Assembly (NCBI GenBank): GCA_002311915.1
Contig: DCAF01000017.1
Span: forward strand, 1 to 12,344
From: Sulfurovum sp. UBA1140
GTDB taxonomy: Bacteria > Campylobacterota > Campylobacteria > Campylobacterales > Sulfurovaceae
Direction of reading: 5' to 3'
Length of the DNA: 12,344 nt
Under the pieces are notes generated by a model. That model made no database searches. It was given only the letters and a program-made list of their open reading frames with translations, and was not told where the DNA came from. Below are positions 1 through 6,824 of the stretch, piece after piece; the first letter of the stretch is position 1; every line of letters starts with the position of its first letter. The position numbers were made by a program, and so were the translations under genes.

Positions 1-109
1 AGTTCTTAAATATTATTGTTTCTTACTCCTATTTAGATAAATACTTAAGACCCGAACAACAGAGGCAGAGCCTTCTGATTGTAAGGTTTAGAGAAATTTC
101 TGTAAAAGC

Positions 110-319
110 CTACTTTATTACCAAAATAGGCAAAAGTCCAAAATAGAGAAGGGTTCCATAGGCCTGTTTGATGTTGATGTTGGGCTTGATTTCTAAAATC
201 ATCTGCTTGATTGCCTCTTCGCTTAAGTCACCCATAAATTCACCCTCTCCGTGGTTCTCTTTGTAGAATTTTACCAGTAGATGAGAGGCTTTTTCTTCTT
301 TGTATTGCCATATTTCCAT
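110..319 (-). CDS. Hypothetical 69-aa protein at the end of the ispDF operon
   Basis: I do not recognise this small protein. It begins with charged, probably helical sequence (many E and K in residues 1-35) and ends in a hydrophobic stretch of about 15 residues (AYGTLLYFGLLPILVIK), so a C-terminal membrane-associated helix is possible. Its ATG shares one base with the TAA of pgpA (TAATG on the minus strand), and I see no convincing Shine-Dalgarno of its own. Expression by translational coupling to pgpA is therefore likely. This placement is the main reason to treat it as real. In C. jejuni the gene after pgpA is, as I recall, rpsT, so this small gene would be a difference. No function is assigned. 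Confidence 0.55.
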   Translation of the reverse strand: MEIWQYKEEKASHLLVKFYKENHGEGEFMGDLSEEAIKQMILEIKPNINIKQAYGTLLYFGLLPILVIK

Positions 320-810
320 TACAGCACTTTGTCCAAAGCTAGAAGAACTAAGGTGGTTAGAAGCCCTCCTGCAACACCTGCTAGAATGTCATCTCCCATT
401 ACGCCAAGCCCACCTTTAACCTTACGGTCAATAACTCCAATGGTCGAGGGTTTCCAAATGTCAAAAAGTCGAAAGGCTAAAAAACTTCCAACAATAGCAA
501 TGATTTCGGCAAATTCATAAGTTAGGGTTTCTGCTGTTGAAAGAGCCAACATTAAAGCAATCCACATGCCTGAGACCTCGTCTATAACAATGCTTTTATC
601 GTCGTGGCTTCCTGTTGCTTTTTCATATTTATTGATTTCAAAAATTGCAATTAAGGTAATGGCAAGGGTGAGCATAAAGAGTGTTTCCATGGGGAAGAAT
701 TGAAGGATGACCAACCCCACAATTAGACCTGCAAAACTGCCCACCGTGCCAGGGGCTTTGGGGGCTAGACCTGAACCAAAAAAAGTGATAAAAAGTCGGT
801 TAAAGTTCAT
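319..810 (-). CDS. pgpA: Phosphatidylglycerophosphatase A
   Basis: This integral membrane phosphatase removes phosphate from phosphatidylglycerophosphate to give phosphatidylglycerol, the last step of that phospholipid pathway. The 163-aa protein carries the family's N-terminal signature GSGLAPKAPGTVGS (residues 12-25), an acidic cluster DDKSIVIDEVSG (70-81), and a second conserved block with KGGLGVMGDDILAG (132-145). Hydrophobic segments lie near 27-58, 82-112 and 142-160. The ATG is preceded by GGAG with 5-nt spacing, and the start lies 10 nt after the stop of the sat-like gene, so it is cotranscribed. The length is normal for the family. Placement after ispDF, cemR and sat matches my memory of C. 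jejuni Cj1607-Cj1610. The call is secure. Confidence 0.95.
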   Translation of the reverse strand: MNFNRLFITFFGSGLAPKAPGTVGSFAGLIVGLVILQFFPMETLFMLTLAITLIAIFEINKYEKATGSHDDKSIVIDEVSGMWIALMLALSTAETLTYEFAEIIAIVGSFLAFRLFDIWKPSTIGVIDRKVKGGLGVMGDDILAGVAGGLLTTLVLLALDKVL

Positions 811-820
811 AAAATCTCCA

Positions 821-2011
821 TTATGTTAATGAATTTGTCTGATAGAGACCCATCAGTTTTACATAAAAGTCCTCTTCGCTATGCTCTTCCATTAGACCAT
901 CATTGGGCATAAGTGAGTCATATAGTTCTTGAAGATGTTTAAATCTATCAGGGAATAGGGTACTTAATATATTGGCTGAAACCTCTCTTCTGACCAGAAT
1001 ACTTGGTGGCATCATCCCCGCTTCAAGCAGTTGCATAATCGAAGGAGAGTGATAATGTACATGATGGTGCTGACCATGAGGGCAGGTTCGGTTACTGACT
1101 AGTGTTCGACACTTGTTACAGTAGACATAGGGTTCAATGGTGGTTATTTTAATATCAATATCTTTAGAGCTATCAAAAACACTGTTAAGACGGTTCTCAT
1201 CGTAGAAGAGTCCCAATGCTTTATGATTTTTACCAATGACCAGACGGTTACATCCACAATTTTTAGCCACAAGGGCATCAAGTATTAGTTCATTGTAGCC
1301 TTCAAAAATATAGGAGTTCTCCATGGGAACGACCAAAACCTTATTGGCAGGAAGAAAATTTTCTATAAAGCTTATGATTGCATCATAACGAATATCAAAG
1401 CGTAACCCTTTATTGTGGAATGGTTTTAATAAAAATAGTACCACCACATCAGACTGTTCTAGGGTGTGTCGTATCATACGTTCATGCGCACGGTTAAGAG
1501 GGTTGGCAGCCAACATTAATGCCGATACATTTTTAGCATTTTGCTCTTTGATGGTCTCTTTAACCCGTGTTAAGTGGCTGTGAATAAGAGGATACTCTAC
1601 ATGGTAATCACCATTAACCGCAACTTTACCTAACCGTTTCATGGTATTTTGAACACCAGGGTGAGAGGGGTCAGCTGTTCCATAGATACATTTAAGTCGT
1701 TGTTCTGGGTCTATCTCGTAGGTCTCATCAACGGTGAGTGTTCCCACAACTTTACCCTCGTTAACCAACTCTAGTATCTCACCTTTTTCTACAGCTCGAA
1801 GAGAGGCTTCATTTCTTTTACCACTAGGAGCTAGAATAAAAGCAAAAGGGTAGGGAACCCCTTTATACATTTGGGTCTCATTGACCTCCAATGCTTTTGC
1901 TTGATTCATCAGTTTAGTAACAGGGGAAATTAATCCCTCTTGCACCAAAGCCAAGGTAGAGAGTGCTTCTCCATCAATAAAGAGCTGTCTATTTTTTCTT
2001 GAAGATACCAT
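821..2011 (-). CDS. sat: ATP-sulfurylase-family protein (sulfate adenylyltransferase-like) with altered active site
   Basis: Canonical Sat makes adenylylsulfate and pyrophosphate from ATP and sulfate, or the reverse in sulfur oxidation. This 396-aa protein has the whole fold: an N-terminal PUA-like domain with ISPV (28-31), DPSHPGV (114-120), the nucleotidyltransferase core, and a zinc-type motif with C298, C301, C310 and nearby His 312/315. However, QTRNPxHRAHE is here LAANPLNRAHE (167-177), GRDHAG is GKNHKA (260-265), and the usual SGTxxR after the zinc motif is missing near 322. Only the second His of HxxH (H176) and NP survive. Activity as ATP sulfurylase is therefore doubtful. I chose the ATG at 2011 because AAGGAA precedes it at good spacing and the family N-terminus starts there; a longer open frame runs to 2125 inside cemR. 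The start overlaps cemR by 23 nt. Family confidence is high, substrate confidence low. Confidence 0.85.
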   Translation of the reverse strand: MVSSRKNRQLFIDGEALSTLALVQEGLISPVTKLMNQAKALEVNETQMYKGVPYPFAFILAPSGKRNEASLRAVEKGEILELVNEGKVVGTLTVDETYEIDPEQRLKCIYGTADPSHPGVQNTMKRLGKVAVNGDYHVEYPLIHSHLTRVKETIKEQNAKNVSALMLAANPLNRAHERMIRHTLEQSDVVVLFLLKPFHNKGLRFDIRYDAIISFIENFLPANKVLVVPMENSYIFEGYNELILDALVAKNCGCNRLVIGKNHKALGLFYDENRLNSVFDSSKDIDIKITTIEPYVYCNKCRTLVSNRTCPHGQHHHVHYHSPSIMQLLEAGMMPPSILVRREVSANILSTLFPDRFKHLQELYDSLMPNDGLMEEHSEEDFYVKLMGLYQTNSLT

Positions 2012-2873
2012 ATTTTTTCCTTTTCTCCCATAAACTTTTTCTTGAAATTCCCAATTTTTTTGAAAGTTCTGTATCAGGAAACTGGTACTGAAAACTGTTG
2101 ACGATAAATTTAACATAGTCGTCAATGGTTAAAATCTCATTTTGGTCATAGAGTTTGTTGTCGGTATTAATCTCTATGGTTTTAAAAGGAGTTTCAATAT
2201 TGGTGGTGGTCGAGATAATGAATTCTCGGTTTTTAAGAAGCTCAAAGAGTACGTCTCGTTCACCTTTTTTTAGTGTTTGTAAATCAGAAATGTAGAGGGT
2301 ATGTTTGGGGTTGGCTCCCTCTATCTTCTCTTTCCAACTTTTAATAGCAAGAGGTACAAAAACCAGTACCCTATTGTTTATTTTAGCATATTGAAATGCC
2401 AACTTGTCTACCAATTTGATGTAGTTGGTAAAGATAACCATGGGGGTGGTTACTTTATCAATATCATCGGTAATACTAATGTCATTGAGTAGATATTCAC
2501 TGTACTCTTTATAGAGACTTTTGTATTTTTTGAGTGTTTGGTACTCTTTGTAGTGTTCAATTTTACGTTGAAGCTCTTCTATTATAAAGGGCTTGACGAT
2601 ATAGTCGTTGGCTCCGAATCTTAGTGGAGCCGAGACGGTATCGTTATTGATGTAACTGACCATCAATATAATAATCTTCTCTTTATACTTGGTAATAAGA
2701 GGATTAAAGTTCTGACCAGGAAGGTTGGTTGAGAGAAGATAGGCATCACCTGTGCTGGTTGCCATGGCCTCTTTAATCGAGGAGAAAACCTCGGTCTCAT
2801 ATCCTGATTGATTGAGTTTTGTGGATATACTTTGAGCAAGGTATAGCTCATTTTCAATAATCGTAATTTTCAT
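1989..2873 (-). CDS. cemR: Atypical orphan response regulator, HP1021/Cj1608 (CemR) family
   Basis: This 294-aa regulator sits directly after ispDF, as HP1021 and Cj1608 do, and has similar length. Known family members control replication initiation at oriC (HP1021) and energy metabolism genes (CemR). Residues 1-112 are a receiver domain whose phospho-acceptor Asp is replaced: the strand reads AYLLSTNLP, with S48 where Asp is expected, while K94 of DYIVKPF is kept. Phosphorylation at the usual site is thus excluded. Residues about 140-255 resemble a decayed AAA+ domain (TLYISDLQTL at 192-201, then EFIISTTTN). The C-terminus (268-290, LGISRKSLWEKRKKYGI) is a Fis/NtrC-type helix-turn-helix. There are no cysteines. 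I chose the ATG at 2873, which overlaps the ispDF stop as ATGA; a TTG at 2885 is an alternative. No partner kinase is nearby, as expected. Confidence 0.88.
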   Translation of the reverse strand: MKITIIENELYLAQSISTKLNQSGYETEVFSSIKEAMATSTGDAYLLSTNLPGQNFNPLITKYKEKIIILMVSYINNDTVSAPLRFGANDYIVKPFIIEELQRKIEHYKEYQTLKKYKSLYKEYSEYLLNDISITDDIDKVTTPMVIFTNYIKLVDKLAFQYAKINNRVLVFVPLAIKSWKEKIEGANPKHTLYISDLQTLKKGERDVLFELLKNREFIISTTTNIETPFKTIEINTDNKLYDQNEILTIDDYVKFIVNSFQYQFPDTELSKKLGISRKSLWEKRKKYGIFKKK

Positions 2874-3991
2874 AGTTGGGTCCAATCGTAATAGTATAAC
2901 GTTGCAATAGCTTCAACAGCTACGCCCTCTTCTCTTCCAATCCATCCAAGTTTCTCAGCCGTGGTGGCTTTGATATTGACCAGATTGGGGCGAAGATTGA
3001 GCAGTTTGGCTAAATTAAATCGCATAGCTTGTTTATAGTTTAAGAGTCTTGGGGTTTGAGCAATAATAGACAAATCAACATTGCCCACAACATAACCAAG
3101 GTTCTCTAGTCGTCTTAGAGTATCTTTTAAAAGTAAAGAAGAGTCAGCACCCTTGTAGGTTTCTGATGTATCGGGGTAGAGTTCTCCAATATCACCTAAA
3201 CCCGAAGCTCCTAAAAGGGCATCAATAAGTGCATGAATGGCAACATCACCATCACTGTGGGCTTTAAACCCAAAGGGTACGTCAATTTCTACTCCACAAA
3301 GCATCATCTTCTTTCCCTCTTCAAAGGGGTGAATATCAATGCCAAAACCTGTTAATCCACGTCTGCTAGGGGCTTCTAAGCAGGGGAGTTTAGCAAGGTC
3401 TTCGATGGTGGTTAATTTATGGGCTGTGGTAGAACCTTCTACAAAAATAATTTCACCACCTTGCGAGGCAATGGCAGAGCTATCATCGGTAAACTTCTCT
3501 TGGGTTGCCAGTGCTTTTTTAAGCGTATTGGTACATGAGAGTTGAGGTGTTTGGATGATTTTTGCATTTTCTCTATTGATTGGGCTATTTTCAAAATAGA
3601 GGGTATCAACCACTTTAAGGGTAGGAACGACACAGCTTTTGTTTTTTTTTGCTAAAAGCACACGTGAGACCATGGCTTCATCAATACAACATCGAGCAAT
3701 GTCTGAGACCAAAACAAAAGGTGTTTTAACCTGTTCAAGAGCGTTTTTTAAAGAGTTTTGCCGACTGCTTCCTCCTTCAACAAAATGATAATCAGCAAAA
3801 TTGGACATGGCATGAATATCCTCTTTCGATGACACAATGATGGTACTTTCAAAATTGTGAACGGTTTGAAAGTTATCGGCTACTTGAAGCCAAAGGGGTC
3901 TATCATTAGACCACAGCCACTGCTTTTTTAGAGGCAGTTTAAATCGTGAGGCAGAACCTGCTCCAAGAAGTATAAGGGTAATGTCTGACAA
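2870..3991 (-). CDS. ispDF: Bifunctional IspD/IspF of the MEP isoprenoid pathway
   Basis: This is a fusion of 2-C-methyl-D-erythritol 4-phosphate cytidylyltransferase (IspD) and 2-C-methyl-D-erythritol 2,4-cyclodiphosphate synthase (IspF), two non-consecutive steps toward IPP and DMAPP. The IspD half (about 1-205) has the nucleotide-binding start LGAGSASRFKLPLKKQW (9-25). The IspF half (214-373) has GFGIDIHPF with presumed metal ligands D219 and H221, HSDGDVAIHAL with H253, and the TTAEKLGWIGREEG tail. At 373 aa it matches the length of Campylobacter fusions (about 371). I chose the TTG at 3991: it gives the family N-terminus MSDITLI and has AGGA six bases upstream. The longer frame from a TTG at 4030 would overlap the promoter. 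It is the first gene of the operon, and its stop overlaps cemR. Confidence 0.95.
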   Translation of the reverse strand: MSDITLILLGAGSASRFKLPLKKQWLWSNDRPLWLQVADNFQTVHNFESTIIVSSKEDIHAMSNFADYHFVEGGSSRQNSLKNALEQVKTPFVLVSDIARCCIDEAMVSRVLLAKKNKSCVVPTLKVVDTLYFENSPINRENAKIIQTPQLSCTNTLKKALATQEKFTDDSSAIASQGGEIIFVEGSTTAHKLTTIEDLAKLPCLEAPSRRGLTGFGIDIHPFEEGKKMMLCGVEIDVPFGFKAHSDGDVAIHALIDALLGASGLGDIGELYPDTSETYKGADSSLLLKDTLRRLENLGYVVGNVDLSIIAQTPRLLNYKQAMRFNLAKLLNLRPNLVNIKATTAEKLGWIGREEGVAVEAIATLYYYDWTQL

Positions 3992-4012
3992 GTTGCATCC
4001 TATTTCTAAAAG

Positions 4013-4048
4013 TGTAACAATATTATACAAAAGTAACCTTTGGTAACA
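4013..4048 (-). promoter_or_regulatory. Operon promoter of ispDF-cemR-sat-pgpA with two CemR-box-like sites
   Basis: A perfect -10 hexamer TATAAT lies at 4027-4022 on the minus strand, giving a start near 4015 and a leader of about 24 nt to the TTG of ispDF. There is no clear -35, which is usual for the group. The minus strand also has TGTTACA at 4019-4013, a full match to the published HP1021 box TGTTWCW, and TGTTACC at 4048-4042, one base off. The first overlaps the predicted start site and the second sits near the -30 position, a geometry typical of repression. The promoter is well supported; the operator role is inference. Confidence 0.55.
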
Positions 4049-4118
4049 CTTTAAAATGTGAGCTTTCTTGGCATAATTAGGAGAAAATTTATCTGATATT
4101 ATTTTAATTTAAGATTGA

Positions 4119-4135
4119 ATTGGTATAACTCCAAT
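4119..4135 (+). promoter_or_regulatory. Probable thiC promoter inside a hyphenated palindrome
   Basis: TATAAC at 4124-4129 is a plausible -10 for thiC, giving a leader of roughly 32 nt. It is enclosed exactly by the inverted repeat ATTGG (4119-4123) and CCAAT (4131-4135). A symmetric repeat around a -10 could be an operator, but a 5-bp repeat is short enough to occur by chance. I see no TPP riboswitch consensus (CTGAGA and partner elements) anywhere between 3992 and 4167. Confidence 0.35.
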
Positions 4136-4167
4136 AGTTACCAACAAAAATAATTAGGATATGTAAT

Positions 4168-5538
4168 ATGCGAGAAAATTGGGTAAAAAAACGCGAAGGC
4201 GATAAAATTAGAACACAGATGTACTATGCTAAGCAGGGCATTGTAACCGAAGAGATGCAATATGTAGCCGAGGTTGAAAAGATTGACCCTGAACTGCTTA
4301 GAGCAGAGATTGAGAGAGGGCGATGTATTATTCCTGCCAACATTAATCATAAACATCAAATTCCTATGGCAATAGGGATGGTTTCAAACTGTAAAATTAA
4401 TGCGAATATTGGCTCTTCTGCCCTCTCATCTGATATTGATGGCGAGATAGAGAAAGTAGATGCTTGTCTAAAATATGGAGCAGACACCATTATGGATTTG
4501 AGTACGGGGGGTGACCTTGATGCGATTCGTGAAGCAGTTATTGCCCACTCAACCGTGCCAATTGGTACGGTTCCAATGTATCAGATTTTACATGACTGTA
4601 ACGATAAAATTGAAGATTTAACGATTGAATCAATGTTATCAGTATTACAAAAACAGGCAGAGCAGGGGGTATCATACTTTACCATTCATGCAGGTTTCTT
4701 GCTTAGATTTATGCCTCATGTGGCAAAACGAAAAATGGGAATTGTAAGCCGTGGTGGTTCACTTATGGCTGCATGGATGATGCATTATCACAAAGAGAAC
4801 CCTTTTTATGACGCGTATGATGCCATTTTGGATATTTGTAGAAAATATGATGTGGCTCTTTCATTGGGCGATAGTCTTCGTCCTGGGTGTCTTTATGATG
4901 CGAGTGACGATGCACAGCTCTCTGAACTTAAAATTTTAGGTGATTTAACACTAAGAGCGTGGGAGAAAGATGTTCAGGTCATGATTGAAGGTCCTGGGCA
5001 TGTTCCTTTGAATCAAGTAGAGCGAAACATGAAGCTTGAGCGTGAGTATTGTCATGAAGCACCATTTTATATTTTAGGACCATTGGTGACCGATATTGCT
5101 GCGGGTTATGATCACATCAGTTCTGCTATTGGTGCAGCTGTGGGTGGTTGGCATGGAGCAAGTATGCTCTGTTACGTGACTCCTAAAGAGCATTTGGGTC
5201 TTCCTAATGCCGAGGATGTACGTGAAGGTATTATTGCCTATAAAATTGCAGCCCACGCTGCAGACATTGCTCGTGGTCGTCCTGATGCACAGAAGATTGA
5301 TGATGAGATGAGTGATGCACGGTATGGTTTTGACTGGAACCGTCAGTTTGAACTCTGTCTTGACCCTGAGAGAGCCAAAGAGTATCATGATGAGACTTTG
5401 CCTCAAGATGTCTTTAAAGAAGCAGAGTTCTGTTCCATGTGTGGACCTAAATTTTGTTCATATAAGATTACACAGAGCATTGTAGAGAAGCATGGTGATG
5501 CAATGGCAAATGTTGAAGAGATGAGCTTTTCGTCTTAA
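4168..5538 (+). CDS. thiC: Phosphomethylpyrimidine synthase
   Basis: ThiC is a radical-SAM enzyme that rearranges 5-aminoimidazole ribotide into hydroxymethylpyrimidine phosphate for thiamine synthesis. The 456-aa protein has the family blocks PANINHKHQIPMAIG (57-71), MDLSTGGDL, GTVPMYQ, MIEGPGHVPLNQ and the C-terminal cluster motif CSMCGPKFC (C422, C425, C430) that binds the 4Fe-4S cluster. It is the short form without the long N-terminal domain of the about 630-aa enterobacterial ThiC, as is usual for Campylobacterota. The ATG has AGGA eight bases upstream. It is divergent from ispDF and followed by two small hairpins, then mrp. ThiC needs an Fe-S cluster and Mrp is an Fe-S carrier, but that link is only by neighbourhood. 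No riboswitch is visible upstream. Confidence 0.97.
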   Translation: MRENWVKKREGDKIRTQMYYAKQGIVTEEMQYVAEVEKIDPELLRAEIERGRCIIPANINHKHQIPMAIGMVSNCKINANIGSSALSSDIDGEIEKVDACLKYGADTIMDLSTGGDLDAIREAVIAHSTVPIGTVPMYQILHDCNDKIEDLTIESMLSVLQKQAEQGVSYFTIHAGFLLRFMPHVAKRKMGIVSRGGSLMAAWMMHYHKENPFYDAYDAILDICRKYDVALSLGDSLRPGCLYDASDDAQLSELKILGDLTLRAWEKDVQVMIEGPGHVPLNQVERNMKLEREYCHEAPFYILGPLVTDIAAGYDHISSAIGAAVGGWHGASMLCYVTPKEHLGLPNAEDVREGIIAYKIAAHAADIARGRPDAQKIDDEMSDARYGFDWNRQFELCLDPERAKEYHDETLPQDVFKEAEFCSMCGPKFCSYKITQSIVEKHGDAMANVEEMSFSS

Positions 5539-5547
5539 AATAGATCC

Positions 5548-5584
5548 TCTGAACAGAAGTTCAGATGGGCATTCTTGCCTATTT
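5548..5584 (+). terminator. Tandem hairpins after thiC, possible terminator
   Basis: Ten bases after the thiC stop there is a perfect 7-bp stem TCTGAAC/GTTCAGA with an AGAA loop (5548-5565), followed at once by a second stem GGCA/TGCC with a TTCT loop (5568-5579) and then TATTTT. The second stem plus the T-rich tail has the form of a weak intrinsic terminator; the first is more stable. Either could terminate thiC transcription or only reduce read-through into mrp. Confidence 0.45.
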
Positions 5585-5639
5585 TGATAAAAAATATCAA
5601 AATTTACAATAAACATAAGCTAACTTTTATTGAATTGAG

Positions 5640-5645
5640 TATAAA
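5640..5645 (+). promoter_or_regulatory. Possible mrp -10 element
   Basis: TATAAA lies 34 bases before the mrp ATG in a very AT-rich stretch and after the thiC hairpins. It would give a leader of about 28 nt that includes the Shine-Dalgarno AGGAG. In such AT-rich DNA a match of this quality is only suggestive. Confidence 0.35.
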
Positions 5646-5679
5646 AGTAAAAATCAAAAAAATTAAACTAGGAGTCCTA

Positions 5680-6792
5680 ATGACAAACGAAAATGTCTTA
5701 GAAGCACTAAAAAACGTAACCTATCCAGGGTTTACCAAAGATATTGTAACTTTTGGATTTATTAAAAATGTAGATATTCAAGGTGATAAAGTTGTTATTG
5801 TTATTGACATTACCTCTTCGGCTACCGAGGTTAAAGATCAGTTAACAGCTGATTCAACGCTAGAGCTTAAGAAGCTTGGTTTTACTGATGTTGAGGTACA
5901 TATCTCTGCTCCACAAGCTCCCAAGCAGATGAGTAACTCGGTGAGTGGTAAAAATATTGCTCCACAAGTTAAAAACTTTGTAATGGTGAGTTCAGGTAAA
6001 GGTGGGGTTGGTAAATCAACTACTTCTGTGAATATTGCTATTGCGATGGCGATGCAGGGTAAAAAAGTAGGTATCTTAGATGCTGATATCTATGGACCAA
6101 ACATTCCTCGGATGATGGGTTTAGAAAATGTAAAACCAGAGATTCAAGGAAATAAAGTAATGCCTTTAAAAGCTTACGGTGTTGAGATGATGTCAATGGG
6201 TTCACTCATGGAAGATGGGCAGTCGCTTATCTGGAGAGGTGCGATGATTATGAAAGCCATCGAACAGTTCTTACGTGATATTTTATGGTCAGAGCTTGAT
6301 GTATTGGTTATTGATATGCCTCCTGGAACAGGTGATGCACAGTTGACTCTGGCTCAATCTGTACCAGTAACAGCAGGTATTGTGGTTACCACACCTCAAC
6401 AAGTAAGTTTAGATGACTCTAAACGTTCACTTGATATGTTTGAAAAACTACATATTCCAATCGCAGGTGTGGTTGAGAACATGAGTGGATTTATCTGTCC
6501 TTCGTGTGATACCGAATCAGATATTTTTGGTATGGGTACAAGTCAAGAGATGGCAGACAGTTATAAAACAGATCTAATGGCACAAATTCCAATTGAACCA
6601 GCCATTAGAATTGGTGGTGATACAGGTATGCCAATTACTTATCATACACCAGACTCTGAAACGGCTAAACGTTATCAAACAGCAGCGTCAAGTTTGATTG
6701 CATTTATTGATAAAGTTAACAGTGAAGGTGGAGCAGATAATTCAGCTGTTCAACCAACAACACCTCCTGGTGTTAGTGCTTGTAGCGTATAG
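5680..6792 (+). CDS. mrp: Mrp/ApbC-type iron-sulfur cluster carrier ATPase
   Basis: This cytoplasmic P-loop ATPase of the Mrp/NBP35 family carries and transfers Fe-S clusters to target proteins. The 370-aa protein has an N-terminal MIP18/DUF59 domain (about 4-78), a deviant Walker A GKGGVGKST (106-114), the DADIYGPNIPRMMG block (134-147), the PPGTGDAQLT motif (215-224), and the cluster-binding CPSC (C273, C276). I chose the ATG at 5680 because AGGAG lies five bases upstream and it gives the usual family N-terminus; the open frame extends upstream to 5575 through lysine- and isoleucine-rich AT-driven sequence that is not part of the family. In C. jejuni mrp is, from memory, beside ispDF, so the block is conserved with thiC between them here. 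Confidence 0.96.
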   Translation: MTNENVLEALKNVTYPGFTKDIVTFGFIKNVDIQGDKVVIVIDITSSATEVKDQLTADSTLELKKLGFTDVEVHISAPQAPKQMSNSVSGKNIAPQVKNFVMVSSGKGGVGKSTTSVNIAIAMAMQGKKVGILDADIYGPNIPRMMGLENVKPEIQGNKVMPLKAYGVEMMSMGSLMEDGQSLIWRGAMIMKAIEQFLRDILWSELDVLVIDMPPGTGDAQLTLAQSVPVTAGIVVTTPQQVSLDDSKRSLDMFEKLHIPIAGVVENMSGFICPSCDTESDIFGMGTSQEMADSYKTDLMAQIPIEPAIRIGGDTGMPITYHTPDSETAKRYQTAASSLIAFIDKVNSEGGADNSAVQPTTPPGVSACSV

Positions 6793-6812
6793 TAGAGTCA
6801 CCAAAACCAGCA

Positions 6813-6818
6813 TATAAT
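6813..6818 (+). promoter_or_regulatory. Candidate -10 box of the RNA element after mrp
   Basis: A perfect TATAAT begins 21 bases after the mrp stop. A start about seven bases downstream would fall at 6824-6826, directly at the beginning of the first paired stem of the structured region that follows. Confidence 0.4.
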
Positions 6819-6824
6819 AAACAA

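Noticed and set aside
67..86. Bulged 7-bp hairpin downstream of the 69-codon gene as terminator of the ispDF operon
   Set aside because: The stem is short and bulged, and no T-run follows in the minus direction.
2012..2125. Longer N-terminus for the sat-like protein
   Set aside because: It lies inside cemR, has no family similarity, and the ATG at 2011 has a good ribosome binding site.
4161..4166. Start-stop mini-frame ATG TAA just before the thiC ATG
   Set aside because: The AGGA is only one base from this ATG, too close for initiation, and well spaced for the thiC ATG at 4168. Chance is the better explanation.
3992..4167. TPP riboswitch upstream of thiC
   Set aside because: No CTGAGA-type core or matching helices could be found on either strand.
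5074..5406. 110-codon minus-strand frame within thiC
   Set aside because: It is a shadow of the thiC reading frame with no ribosome binding site or family features.
5575..5679. Longer N-terminus for Mrp
   Set aside because: The sequence is AT-driven and Lys/Ile-rich, lacks a ribosome binding site at its start and overlaps the likely promoter; the ATG at 5680 has AGGAG.
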